A stretch of DNA of 8,024 bases, taken from the NCBI GenBank assembly GCA_001304425.1, contig LJTS01000118.1:1-8024 (forward strand), given 5' to 3'. Position 1 is the first letter of the stretch. The number at the start of each line of letters is the position of its first letter. The notes beneath the pieces were generated by a model. That model was given only the letters and a program-made list of their open reading frames with translations, was not told the origin of the DNA and did no database searches. Origin of the DNA: Betaproteobacteria bacterium SG8_40. Its GTDB lineage: Bacteria; Pseudomonadota; Gammaproteobacteria; Burkholderiales; Eutrophovitaceae. Below are positions 1-7,398 of the stretch, piece after piece. Position numbers and translations under genes: made by a program.

Positions 1-1
1 G

Positions 2-1297
2 GAGGTTCGCGTCATTCCCGCGCCCTGCGTTGGCCGATGCGCAGCGGCGCCGGTGGCCGTTGTGCATCAGAACCCGATTGAACAGGCGACGGTCGATGCG
101 GTCACGACAGCCGTGCAATCGGACCAGACGGCGTGCAATGTACGGCCCTACATCGCGTATCGCGAATATCGCAGCAAGGGCGGCTATCGTCTTCTGGCGC
201 GCTGCCTCGCAGGACGTATCGATCGCGAGCAGTTGTTCAGGATCATGGACGATGCCGGGTTGCGCGGCCTTGGCGGTGCCGGCTTTCCCGCGGGACGGAA
301 ATGGCGCATCGTCTGGGGCGAACCGGCGCCGCGGCTCATGGCTGTCAACATCGACGAAGGCGAACCCGGTACGTTCAAGGACCGGTATTTCCTCGAGCAC
401 GACCCGCACCGCTTCATCGAGGGCGCGATGGTTTCCGCATGGGCGGCCGGATGCTCGGAAATCTACGTCTACCTGCGTGATGAGTACGCCGGTTGCCGGT
501 CCATCCTCGAAACGGAGCTGGCGGTGCTCGCAGAGAATCCGCCTTGCGCCATTCCGGCGATCCACCTGCGCCGTGGCGCTGGCGCCTACATTTGCGGCGA
601 GGAGTCGGCGATGATCGAGTCGATCGAGGGAAAACGCGGGATGCCGCGCTTGCGCCCGCCGTACGTCGCTCAAACCGGCTTGTTCGGTCGTCCCACTCTC
701 GAGCACAACATGGAGACCTGTTACTGGGTGCGCGATATCGTCGAGAAGGGCGCCAGCTGGTTTTCCGGTTACGGCAGGCGCGGGCGAAAAGGCTTGCGGT
801 CATTCTCCGTATCCGGGCGAGTGAACAAACCCGGCGTGCACATTGCCCCGGCCGGTATCAGCGTGCGCGAATTGATTGACGAGTACTGCGGCGGGATGCT
901 CGACGGGCATACCTTGTACGCCTATCTGCCGGGCGGCGCCTCGGGCGGCATTCTGCCAGCGTCGCTGGGTGACGTTGCGCTGGACTTCGACACGCTGGCG
1001 CCTTACGGTTGCTTTATCGGTTCGGCAGCGGTGATCGTCTTGTCCGAGCACGACAAGGCGCACACTGCTGCGTACAACGTGATGCGTTTTTTTCAGGATG
1101 AGTCCTGCGGACAATGCACGCCTTGCCGCGCGGGCACGGCCAAGGCGCTGATGCTGATGAAGGGCGATCAATGGAACAGGCGACTGCTGGAAGACTTGTC
1201 GGGAGTGATGGCGGATGCGTCGATTTGCGGGTTAGGGCAGGCAGCCCCCAACCCGGTGCGCAGTGTTCTCAGGTATTTTGGCAACGAGTTGAAATGA
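2..1297 (+). CDS. fdhB: NAD-dependent formate dehydrogenase beta subunit, fused NuoE/NuoF type (5' end missing)
   Basis: This is the diaphorase subunit of a soluble formate dehydrogenase. It takes electrons from the alpha subunit and reduces NAD+ at FMN. The reading frame is already open at base 2, so the true start lies left of the window; 431 codons are visible. The first residues carry PCVGRC followed by AAAP, the Cys-x3-Cys half of a NuoE-like [2Fe-2S] site, so a thioredoxin-like NuoE domain is fused in front of the NuoF part. A GTG at base 53 could be mistaken for the start but would discard this motif. The NuoF part shows GLRGLGGAGFPAGRKW (visible residues 86-101) and GAGAYICGEE (192-201), both FMN/NAD-site motifs, and a [4Fe-4S] site C369, C372, C375 and C409. 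It resembles, as I recall it, the beta subunit of Methylorubrum extorquens FDH1, including the C-terminal ICGLGQAA. fdhA follows after 54 bases, surely co-transcribed. Family assignment is strong; the symbol is conventional (also fdh1B or fdsB). Confidence 0.93.
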   Translation, partial: EVRVIPAPCVGRCAAAPVAVVHQNPIEQATVDAVTTAVQSDQTACNVRPYIAYREYRSKGGYRLLARCLAGRIDREQLFRIMDDAGLRGLGGAGFPAGRKWRIVWGEPAPRLMAVNIDEGEPGTFKDRYFLEHDPHRFIEGAMVSAWAAGCSEIYVYLRDEYAGCRSILETELAVLAENPPCAIPAIHLRRGAGAYICGEESAMIESIEGKRGMPRLRPPYVAQTGLFGRPTLEHNMETCYWVRDIVEKGASWFSGYGRRGRKGLRSFSVSGRVNKPGVHIAPAGISVRELIDEYCGGMLDGHTLYAYLPGGASGGILPASLGDVALDFDTLAPYGCFIGSAAVIVLSEHDKAHTAAYNVMRFFQDESCGQCTPCRAGTAKALMLMKGDQWNRRLLEDLSGVMADASICGLGQAAPNPVRSVLRYFGNELK

Positions 1298-1351
1298 TCC
1301 TCGCAACCGGAAACAGGTGCGGTCGTTGAAACTGATCGGGATGAATCGGCA

Positions 1352-4171
1352 ATGAGTTCGTCAGCACCGCAGTCAGGGCCTGCGCCGCGGGCTGTCACCG
1401 AGTTTCAACTCGACGGCGTACCGGTTCGTGCCGAACCGGACGAGACGATCCTCCAGGCAGCGCTGCGCAACGGCATCGACATACCCCGTCTTTGTTACAA
1501 ACCAGGTTATCGCGCCGACGGCAACTGCCGCGCCTGCGTGGTCGAGATCGACGGCGAACGCACGCTTGCAGCCTCCTGTTGCCGTTATCCGGAAAGCGAC
1601 ATGCAGGTCAGGAGTGACAGCGTGCGTGCCAGGCATTCGCAAAAACTCGTCGTCGAGCTGTTGCTTGCGGACATGCCGGATGAGCCATGTACGAACGATT
1701 CGGAACTCGACCGGTGGGCCGCTGTGCTCGGGATCGGCCGCCCGAGATTCGAGCGGCGTGGCCGGGTGGAGCCGGACCTTTCGCACCCGGCGATGGCGGT
1801 CAATCTTGACGCCTGTATACAGTGCACACGGTGTGTGCGTGCCTGCCGCGAAGAGCAGATGAACGACGTGATCGGGTATGCCTATAGGGGCGATCAATCG
1901 AAGATCGTTTTCGATTTCGATGACGCGATGGGGGATTCCACCTGCGTAGCCTGCGGGGAATGCGTTCAAGCATGCCCGACGGGTGCGCTTGCGCCGGCGC
2001 GCGAGGCGGCGCTGCAAAGCGAAGACCGCAAGGTCGATTCGGTCTGCCCGTATTGCGGGGTTGGCTGCCAGATCACGTACCACGTGAAAGACAACCGGAT
2101 TCAATGGGTGGAAGGGCGCGACGGCCCGGCCAACCATGGCCGGCTATGCGTGAAAGGGCGTTACGGTTTTGACTATGTACATCACAAGCACCGGTTGACC
2201 ACGCCACTGATTCGAAAGCCCGGCGTGCCCAAGAGTGGTGACTTCACCATGGACCCGGACAAGCTACACCAGGTATTCCGCAAGGCGACCTGGGAGGAGG
2301 CGCTCGATGCGGCCGCCGGGAAACTGCGCGAGATTCGGGACAAGAGCGGCAGCAAGGCATTGGCGGGATTCGGCTCGGCCAAGTGCAGCAACGAAGAAGC
2401 CTATCTGTTCCAGAAGCTGGTGCGCACCGGTTTTGGCAGCAACAACGTCGATCACTGCACGCGGCTGTGTCACGCTTCATCGGTTGCGGCGCTGCTCGAA
2501 GGCATTGGTTCGGGCGCTGTTTCCAACCCGGTCGGCGATGCGCTATTGGCGGAAGTCATTGTCGTCATCGGGTCGAATACGACCAATAACCATCCGGTGG
2601 CGGCGACGTGGATGAAAAACGCGGTCGCGGCCGGTGCGAAGCTGATCGTATGTGATCCGCACCGCTCGGAAATGGCGCGGCACGCGACTCGCCACCTGCA
2701 ATTCAAACCGGACACCGACGTTGCCTTGCTCAATGCCATGTTGCACGTTATCGTCGAAGAGGATCTGGTCGACGCCGGGTTCATTCGCGAGCGCACCTCC
2801 AACTTCGAGGCGTTGGCGCAGAACGTAAAGGGCTACAGCCCCGAGGATATGGAAGCGGTGTGTGGCGTCCCGGCAGCGACGATCCGCGAGGTTGCCAGAA
2901 TGTACGCGACGTCGAAGGCGTCGATCATTTTCTGGGGCATGGGCGTTTCGCAGCACATACATGGCACCGACAACACGCGTTGCCTGATTGCCCTGGCGCT
3001 TGCTACCGGTCAGATCGGCCGGCCCGGTACCGGCTTGCATCCGTTGCGGGGACAGAACAACGTGCAGGGTGCTTCGGATGCCGGCCTGATTCCGATGGTG
3101 TTTCCGGACTACCAGCGCGTTGACGATCCACAAGCGCGTTCGAAGTTCGAGAAGCTGTGGGACCGTGAACTCGACGGCGAGCCCGGCCTGACTGTCGTGG
3201 AGATCATCAACGCGGCGAGCGAAGGCGAGATCAAGGGGATGTACATCATGGGTGAGAACCCTGCCATGTCGGACCCGGATCTGAACCATGCTCGTGCGGC
3301 ACTCGCCAATCTCGACTGGTTGGTCGTGCAGGATATTTTCCTGACCGAGACAGCCTATCTCGCCGACGTCGTATTGCCGGCGGCCGCCTGGCCGGAGAAA
3401 AGCGGCACGGTAACCAACACCGACCGGATGGTGCAGATCGGACATCAGGCGCTGCAGCCGCCGGGCAAGGCGAAGGCGGACCTTGAACTGATTCAGGAGC
3501 TGGCACGGCGGCTCGGGCTGAACTGGAATTATGCTGGTCCGCAGGACGTGTTCGCGGAGATGCGTGCAGCGATGCCGTCCATCGCCGGTATTACCTGGGA
3601 GCGCCTGGAAGCGGACAAGGCGGTGACCTATCCGTGTGAGAAAGAGGGAGACCCGGGAGAGCGGGTCGTATTCCACGATCGCTTTCCAACCAGCGACGGG
3701 CGTGCGAGGTTCGTTCCTGCCGATATCATCCGGGCGGCCGAGCGACCTGACAAACATTATCCGATGGTGCTGATCACCGGCCGCCAGCTCGAGCACTGGC
3801 ACACCGGAGCAATTACCCGGCGCTCCGGCGTGCTCGATGCGATCGAGCCCGATCCAACTGCGTCGATGCACCCACTGGATCTCGACGCCCTCAACACGAG
3901 GCCGGGTGAAGTGATTACCGTTGCGTCGCGCCGCGGCAGTATTTCGCTGTTTGCACGGTCGGACGACGGCGTGCCGCGAGGCACCGTGTATATCCCGTTT
4001 GCCTACTATGAGGCAGCAGCCAACCGGCTGACGAACCCGGTGCTCGACCCGGATGGCAAGATACCGGAGTTCAAATACTGCGCGGTAAAAATCAGCAAAG
4101 GCGGCAAGCCACCCCGGCAGAGCAGCTTTGGCGGCGGCAAGACCGCTGGCGACATGCTCGTTGCGCCATGA
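1352..4171 (+). CDS. fdhA: NAD-dependent formate dehydrogenase, catalytic alpha subunit (Mo/W-bisMGD)
   Basis: Catalytic subunit (939 aa) oxidising formate to CO2 in the cytoplasm. Order of domains: a NuoG-like [2Fe-2S] head with C48, C59, C62 and C76; a double [4Fe-4S] ferredoxin domain with C155/C158/C161/C165 and C198/C201/C204/C208; then the bisMGD oxidoreductase core. The core begins with a [4Fe-4S] site C232, C235, C239 and C266, with K268 matching the electron-relay lysine of E. coli FdhF. The metal ligand is C373 followed by H374 (HCTRLCHASS), so this is a cysteine, not selenocysteine, enzyme. R566 in RGQNNVQG matches the second catalytic residue. A dinucleotide-binding domain occupies about residues 800-915. 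ATG 1352 is the first start in frame after the fdhB stop; only a weak GGGA (1338-1341) precedes it. Mo and W cannot be told apart from sequence. Oddity: the NuoG-type His-Cys3 cluster between the [2Fe-2S] and ferredoxin parts is not recognisable. Also named fdsA, fdh1A or fdhF. Confidence 0.95.
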   Translation: MSSSAPQSGPAPRAVTEFQLDGVPVRAEPDETILQAALRNGIDIPRLCYKPGYRADGNCRACVVEIDGERTLAASCCRYPESDMQVRSDSVRARHSQKLVVELLLADMPDEPCTNDSELDRWAAVLGIGRPRFERRGRVEPDLSHPAMAVNLDACIQCTRCVRACREEQMNDVIGYAYRGDQSKIVFDFDDAMGDSTCVACGECVQACPTGALAPAREAALQSEDRKVDSVCPYCGVGCQITYHVKDNRIQWVEGRDGPANHGRLCVKGRYGFDYVHHKHRLTTPLIRKPGVPKSGDFTMDPDKLHQVFRKATWEEALDAAAGKLREIRDKSGSKALAGFGSAKCSNEEAYLFQKLVRTGFGSNNVDHCTRLCHASSVAALLEGIGSGAVSNPVGDALLAEVIVVIGSNTTNNHPVAATWMKNAVAAGAKLIVCDPHRSEMARHATRHLQFKPDTDVALLNAMLHVIVEEDLVDAGFIRERTSNFEALAQNVKGYSPEDMEAVCGVPAATIREVARMYATSKASIIFWGMGVSQHIHGTDNTRCLIALALATGQIGRPGTGLHPLRGQNNVQGASDAGLIPMVFPDYQRVDDPQARSKFEKLWDRELDGEPGLTVVEIINAASEGEIKGMYIMGENPAMSDPDLNHARAALANLDWLVVQDIFLTETAYLADVVLPAAAWPEKSGTVTNTDRMVQIGHQALQPPGKAKADLELIQELARRLGLNWNYAGPQDVFAEMRAAMPSIAGITWERLEADKAVTYPCEKEGDPGERVVFHDRFPTSDGRARFVPADIIRAAERPDKHYPMVLITGRQLEHWHTGAITRRSGVLDAIEPDPTASMHPLDLDALNTRPGEVITVASRRGSISLFARSDDGVPRGTVYIPFAYYEAAANRLTNPVLDPDGKIPEFKYCAVKISKGGKPPRQSSFGGGKTAGDMLVAP

Positions 4172-4182
4172 CGGGTAGTGAA

Positions 4183-4201
4183 GCCCGTGCCGGCGACAGG
4201 C
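4183..4201 (-). terminator. Possible weak terminator hairpin after msrB
   Basis: In the 33-base gap between the convergent fdhA and msrB genes, the minus strand can form a 6-bp stem GCCTGT/ACGGGC (one G-U pair) around a 7-base loop. On the plus strand the same element has a C-A mismatch, so it favours msrB transcripts. There is no T tract after it, so intrinsic termination is doubtful. Confidence 0.22.
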
Positions 4202-4204
4202 TGC

Positions 4205-4597
4205 TCAGTCGGGTATGAAGCGCAGCGCAACGCCGTTATTGCAATAGCGCAGGCCGGTCGGCTGCGGGCCGTCCTCGAAAACGTGGCCGTGGTGTCCGCC
4301 GCATCTGGCGCAATGGTATTCGGTGCGTTCCATGAACAGCTTGCGGTCGCTCTTGGTCTCGAAAGCGTCGTCGATACAAGTATAGAAGCTTGGCCAGCCC
4401 GTTCCGCTGTCGAATTTCATGTCGGAGGTAAACAGCGGCTGGCCACAGCCGGCGCACACAAACTTTCCTTTGCGGTGTTCGTCATTCAACGGGCTGGTGA
4501 AGCTGCGTTCCGTGCCTTCCTTACGCAGTACATGGTACTGCTCTCTGGTCAGGCCTTCGCGCCACTCGTCGTCGGTTTTTTCGATCCTGTCGGTCAT
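4205..4597 (-). CDS. msrB: Peptide-methionine (R)-S-oxide reductase MsrB
   Basis: Reduces the R epimer of methionine sulfoxide in proteins, using thioredoxin as usual donor. The 130-aa product is the size of a single-domain MsrB. Visible marks: zinc-binding pairs C48/C51 (CAGC) and C96/C99 (CARC), the GWPSF core at 67-71, GHVF at 104-107, and catalytic C119 in LRYCNNG. The classical resolving cysteine (SGCGWPSF in many homologues) is T66 here, as in many MsrBs; the only other non-zinc cysteine is C74 in FYTC, which could serve instead. The frame stays open upstream to a TTG at 4669, but those residues do not resemble MsrB, while ATG 4597 begins a typical N-terminus (MTDRIEKTDDEWR). No good Shine-Dalgarno is seen. 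The gene converges on fdhA. It lies 174 bases downstream of moeA in the same direction; that gap holds no gene I can support and no convincing promoter. No signal peptide, so cytoplasmic. Confidence 0.95.
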   Translation of the reverse strand: MTDRIEKTDDEWREGLTREQYHVLRKEGTERSFTSPLNDEHRKGKFVCAGCGQPLFTSDMKFDSGTGWPSFYTCIDDAFETKSDRKLFMERTEYHCARCGGHHGHVFEDGPQPTGLRYCNNGVALRFIPD

Positions 4598-4771
4598 AAA
4601 CGGAAATCCGGTCAGTTTGCAGTTTACGTTCGATGCCAGACCCGGCCCAATGTTCCCGACTTGCCACAAGCGCGTGCCACAGCAGTCATGCCTTAAGGAT
4701 TCGGAAACTTGCGGTCAGGACACTTCGATGTGGTGTTCAAGGCGCCGTCGCGAAGGGATGCCCGAAAAAGT

Positions 4772-6043
4772 CTAGACCAGGCCCTCGAGCAGTTGCACGT
4801 CGACGATGGTACCTGCTTCGAGCCGGCCGGTTTCCGTCGGCAATACGATGAAGCAGTGTGCCTGACTCATCGATGACAGGATCCCGGAACCCTGGTCGCC
4901 GGTCGGCCTGACGGTCCATTCGCCATTTTCGCCGCGTGACAGAATGCCGCGCTGGAATTCCGTACGCCCCGGGGCCTTCTTGACCGGTTCGGTACACACG
5001 ACCTTCATGGTCGGCTGCGGTTTGAGTTCGGTCTGACCCTGCAAGGTTGCCAAAGCCTCGCGCACGAACTGGTAGAACGTGACCATCACGGCAACCGGAT
5101 TGCCGGGCAGGCCGAAGAAGTGCGCCTGGCCGATCTTCCCGTAAGCCATGGGCCGTCCCGGCTTCATGGCGATCTTCCAGAACAATACTTCACCCAGGCG
5201 TTCGAGAATCTGCTTGACGAAATCCGCTTCGCCCACGGAAACGCCGCCGCTGGTGATAACCACGTCGGCGGCAGCGGAAGCCTGCGCGAAGGCTTGCTCG
5301 ATCGCTTCCGGCGTATCGCGGATCACGCCCATATCGAGTACTTCACAGCCCATGCGCGTCAGCATGCCGTAGATCGTATAACGGTTGCTATCGTAGATCT
5401 GGCCGGGACCAAGCGGCTGACCGACACCGACGAGTTCATCGCCAGTGGAAAAGAATGCGACGCGCAACTTGCGGTACACGGAGACTTCACCAATGCCGAG
5501 GGAAGCCAGCAATCCCAGATCCGCCGGCCGGACGAGATGGCCTTTGTTCAGGGCAGCCTCGCCCTTGCGCAGGTCTTCCCCCGCTTTCCGGGTATTGGTG
5601 CCTGCGGCGGGCACCGCAGCCACGGATACCTTGTCGCCGTCGACGGTTGCGCGTTCCTGCATGACGACGGTGTCGCAGCCTTCCGGAACGACGGCTCCGG
5701 TCATGATGCGAACAGACTGGCCGGGCGCAGCCTTGCCTTCGAATGGCTTGCCGGCGAAGGCGGTGCCAATAATCTTCAGTGTCGCTTCGGAATCGGGCTT
5801 GAGGTCCGCAAATCGCACCGCATAGCCGTCCATGGCCGAGTTGTCATGCTGCGGAACGTTGACCGGTGAGATCACATTTTCGGCGAGCACGCGCCCGAGT
5901 GCGTCCCGAATGTGCAGCCGCTCGACCGTGGCGACCGGTTCCAGAACAGCGCGAATGTATTCGCGCGCCTTGGGAACCGGCATCGAATTTGGGTCATAGT
6001 CGTCCGCGCAGGACAGTTGTTGCAATGTTTTGGCCGATGACAT
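4772..6043 (-). CDS. moeA: Molybdopterin molybdenumtransferase MoeA
   Basis: Catalyses the late step of molybdenum cofactor synthesis, in which molybdate is inserted into adenylylated molybdopterin. The product (423 aa) has near-standard family length (about 400-420). Motifs in order: HDNSAMDGYAV (66-76), GTNTRKAGEDLRKGE (148-162) in the swivelling domain, STGDELV (199-205), VITSGGVSVGEADFVK (262-277) in the MoaB/Mog-like fold, MKPGRPMAYG (293-302), FFGLPGNPVAV (309-319), and a C-terminal beta-barrel domain with GSGILSSMSQAHCF (385-398). ATG 6043 gives a full-length N-terminus of the betaproteobacterial type; its ribosome site is poor (AAAGAA about 7 bases upstream). It lies 63 bases downstream of moaA on the same strand, with no terminator between, so the two are probably one transcript. 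Its product would serve the FdhA cofactor site and any other Mo or W enzyme of the cell. Confidence 0.96.
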   Translation of the reverse strand: MSSAKTLQQLSCADDYDPNSMPVPKAREYIRAVLEPVATVERLHIRDALGRVLAENVISPVNVPQHDNSAMDGYAVRFADLKPDSEATLKIIGTAFAGKPFEGKAAPGQSVRIMTGAVVPEGCDTVVMQERATVDGDKVSVAAVPAAGTNTRKAGEDLRKGEAALNKGHLVRPADLGLLASLGIGEVSVYRKLRVAFFSTGDELVGVGQPLGPGQIYDSNRYTIYGMLTRMGCEVLDMGVIRDTPEAIEQAFAQASAAADVVITSGGVSVGEADFVKQILERLGEVLFWKIAMKPGRPMAYGKIGQAHFFGLPGNPVAVMVTFYQFVREALATLQGQTELKPQPTMKVVCTEPVKKAPGRTEFQRGILSRGENGEWTVRPTGDQGSGILSSMSQAHCFIVLPTETGRLEAGTIVDVQLLEGLV

Positions 6044-6106
6044 GGTTGTTCTTTTGCTGCGGGTTTGATTGGGGAAAGGCAGGAGGCGCGCCGCGTTCGT
6101 TACGGT

Positions 6107-7147
6107 TCAGCCGCCGATGTAGGACATCTCCACCTTGCGTTGCTTCGCCGTTTCGGCGGTGCGCACTTCCGAGTAGTTGTCGGTTCGCGCGCGCCACAGG
6201 TTTCCGATCACGTCCGAGATCTGCTCGTCCGTGCCGCCGGTGCGCAACAGCATGCGCAGATCGGTTCCGCGTGTGGCGAACAGGCAGGTGTACACGGAGC
6301 CTTCCGCCGACAGTCGCGCGCGCGTGCAGTCGCGGCAGAAGGCCTGGGTAACCGAGGAGATGAAGCCGATTTCGCCCGACCCATCTACGTAGCGCCAGCG
6401 CTCGGCGACCTCTCCGGTGTAGTTCGGTTCGACCGGTTCGATCGGGAAGGACTGGTTGATTTGCTCCACCAGTTCCCTGGACGGGACAACGTGCTCCATT
6501 TGCCAGCCATTGGTGTGGCCGACATCCATGAATTCGATAAATCTGACGATGTGGCCCGTGCCCTTGAAGTAGCGTGCCATTTCGACCGCGGCGCTGTCAT
6601 TGACGCCGCGCTTGACGACCATGTTGACCTTGACCGGGTTGAGTCCGACTCTGTCAGCCTCTTCGATGCCGGCGAGCACCTTGGCAACGGGAAAGTCGAC
6701 GTCGTTCATGGCGCGGAAAACGGTGTCATCAAGAGAGTCCAGACTGACCGTGACACGTTTGAGACCGGCATCCTTCAACAACTGCGCCTTCTGTTTGAGC
6801 AGCGACGCGTTGGTTGTCAGGGTCAGATCGAGCGACGGGTCCTGCGCGAGCATCTCTATCAGCCGCTCGAGTTGCCGGCGGACCAACGGTTCTCCGCCGG
6901 TGATCCGGATTTTCTCGACGCCATGATCCTTGAAGATATTGACGAGGCGATTGATCTCGTCAAATGACAGCAGCTGGCTGCGTTCGAGAAACTGGAAGTC
7001 GCGGCCGTAGACCTCTTTCGGCATGCAGTAAGTGCAACGGAAGTTGCAGCGATCCGTTACCGATATGCGCAGGTCGCGCAGATGGCGCCCGCGCGTATCC
7101 GCAGTTTCGGACTGCATGGCCGGAGCGCTTGAATCATTGTTACGCAT
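6107..7147 (-). CDS. moaA: GTP 3',8-cyclase MoaA (radical SAM, molybdenum cofactor biosynthesis)
   Basis: Radical-SAM enzyme that converts GTP to (8S)-3',8-cyclo-7,8-dihydroguanosine 5'-triphosphate, the first step of molybdopterin synthesis. The product is 346 aa, a normal length. The N-terminal [4Fe-4S]/SAM site is C34-x3-C38-x2-C41 (CNFRCTYC), the SAM-contact motif is TGGEP (83-87), and the GTP-side [4Fe-4S] site is C271-x2-C274-x13-C288. The chain ends in SYIGG; the terminal Gly-Gly is functionally important in the family. The frame is open upstream to 7396, but residues encoded before 7147 look like random out-of-frame sequence. ATG 7147 is therefore chosen; a second ATG at 7117 (residue 11) is possible, and neither has a strong Shine-Dalgarno. 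moeA follows 63 bases later. Upstream is a divergent region shared with the DUF3305 gene, containing a consensus -10 box about 90 bases before this start. Confidence 0.96.
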   Translation of the reverse strand: MRNNDSSAPAMQSETADTRGRHLRDLRISVTDRCNFRCTYCMPKEVYGRDFQFLERSQLLSFDEINRLVNIFKDHGVEKIRITGGEPLVRRQLERLIEMLAQDPSLDLTLTTNASLLKQKAQLLKDAGLKRVTVSLDSLDDTVFRAMNDVDFPVAKVLAGIEEADRVGLNPVKVNMVVKRGVNDSAAVEMARYFKGTGHIVRFIEFMDVGHTNGWQMEHVVPSRELVEQINQSFPIEPVEPNYTGEVAERWRYVDGSGEIGFISSVTQAFCRDCTRARLSAEGSVYTCLFATRGTDLRMLLRTGGTDEQISDVIGNLWRARTDNYSEVRTAETAKQRKVEMSYIGG

Positions 7148-7234
7148 GTCGTTTCGCCGGGTGCAAAGTGCTCTTGCTGGCAGAGCGAATGGAAGAAAAG
7201 CAATCGGGGAACAGTGGCCCCCTGCGTTGCGGGC

Positions 7235-7240
7235 ATTATA
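7235..7240 (-). promoter_or_regulatory. Candidate -10 box of the moaA-moeA promoter
   Basis: Read on the minus strand this is TATAAT, a perfect sigma-70 -10 hexamer in otherwise GC-rich DNA. Transcription would begin near 7228 and leave a leader of about 80 bases before moaA. No good -35 hexamer is found 16-18 bases upstream, so an activator may be needed, or the match may be chance. The leader can form two small hairpins (7206-7221 and 7170-7186) but is short for a complete Moco riboswitch, and I see no support for one. Confidence 0.45.
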
Positions 7241-7319
7241 TCGGATTGAACACAACGGTGTTGGTTCCCGGGACCGGCAATGTGCCTGCGTTTCCCGGCT
7301 GGTTGCGCACGCCCGGCGC

Positions 7320-7339
7320 GGTTCAAACTGCCGTGAACC
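7320..7339. repeat. Perfect inverted repeat GGTTCA-N8-TGAACC (possible operator)
   Basis: Two perfectly complementary 6-base arms (7320-7325 and 7334-7339) flank an 8-base spacer inside the moaA/DUF3305 divergent region. The spacing between arm centres is 14 bases, near one and a third helical turns, which is compatible with a dimeric regulator. It is centred about 70 bases upstream of the presumed DUF3305 transcription start and about 100 upstream of that of moaA. I cannot name a regulator with this site. Confidence 0.4.
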
Positions 7340-7341
7340 TG

Positions 7342-7374
7342 CGTGCGGGCGGGTCGTGCTGCCGGGCTCGCACG
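7342..7374 (+). other. GC-rich hairpin in the divergent intergenic region
   Basis: Arms CGTGCGGGC (7342-7350) and GCTCGCACG (7366-7374) pair over 9 positions, one of them a G-U in plus-strand RNA, around a 15-base loop. The plus strand continues with GTTTCTCT, a T-rich but imperfect tail. It could be a terminator or attenuator for a transcript entering from the left, or just a product of GC-rich sequence. Confidence 0.25.
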
Positions 7375-7386
7375 GTTTCTCTGGGT

Positions 7387-7392
7387 TATAGT
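7387..7392 (+). promoter_or_regulatory. Candidate -10 box for the DUF3305-DUF3306 genes
   Basis: TATAGT matches the -10 consensus at 5 of 6 positions, with transcription expected near 7399, about 20 bases before the chosen DUF3305 start. No recognisable -35 hexamer lies at the usual distance; the hairpin arm at 7366-7374 occupies that place. Tentative. Confidence 0.28.
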
Positions 7393-7398
7393 GCACAC

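Noticed and set aside
53..55. GTG as the start of FdhB
   Set aside because: It would cut off the upstream in-frame Cys-x3-Cys motif typical of the fused NuoE-like domain; the gene evidently begins left of the window.
2468..2470. Possible selenocysteine at the FdhA active site
   Set aside because: The codon is TGT, a plain cysteine (C373); no in-frame TGA occurs within fdhA.
2543..3871. 442-codon open frame antisense to fdhA
   Set aside because: It lies wholly inside a clearly recognised gene, is rich in Arg and His without domain motifs, and is typical of GC-rich shadow frames.
4171..4188. Small hairpin ACGGG/CCCGT just after the fdhA stop as a terminator
   Set aside because: Only five pairs with an 8-base loop and no T tract follow; it is too weak to call.
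4598..4771. Gene, terminator or promoter in the moeA-msrB gap
   Set aside because: The gap has ACTTTTT just after the moeA stop but no stable stem before it, no convincing -10/-35 pair and no coding signal of its own.
5120..5869. 249-codon open frame antisense to moeA
   Set aside because: The strand and frame of MoeA are certain from many motifs; the opposite frame shows no recognisable domain.
7249..7262. Short inverted repeat AACAC-AACG-GTGTT near the moaA -35 region
   Set aside because: Five-base arms are expected by chance in this length of DNA; nothing further supports an operator.
7148..7396. Upstream extension of MoaA by 83 codons
   Set aside because: Composition is Arg/Pro/Cys-rich without MoaA similarity, and it would cover the candidate -10 box. 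High G+C leaves such frames open by chance.
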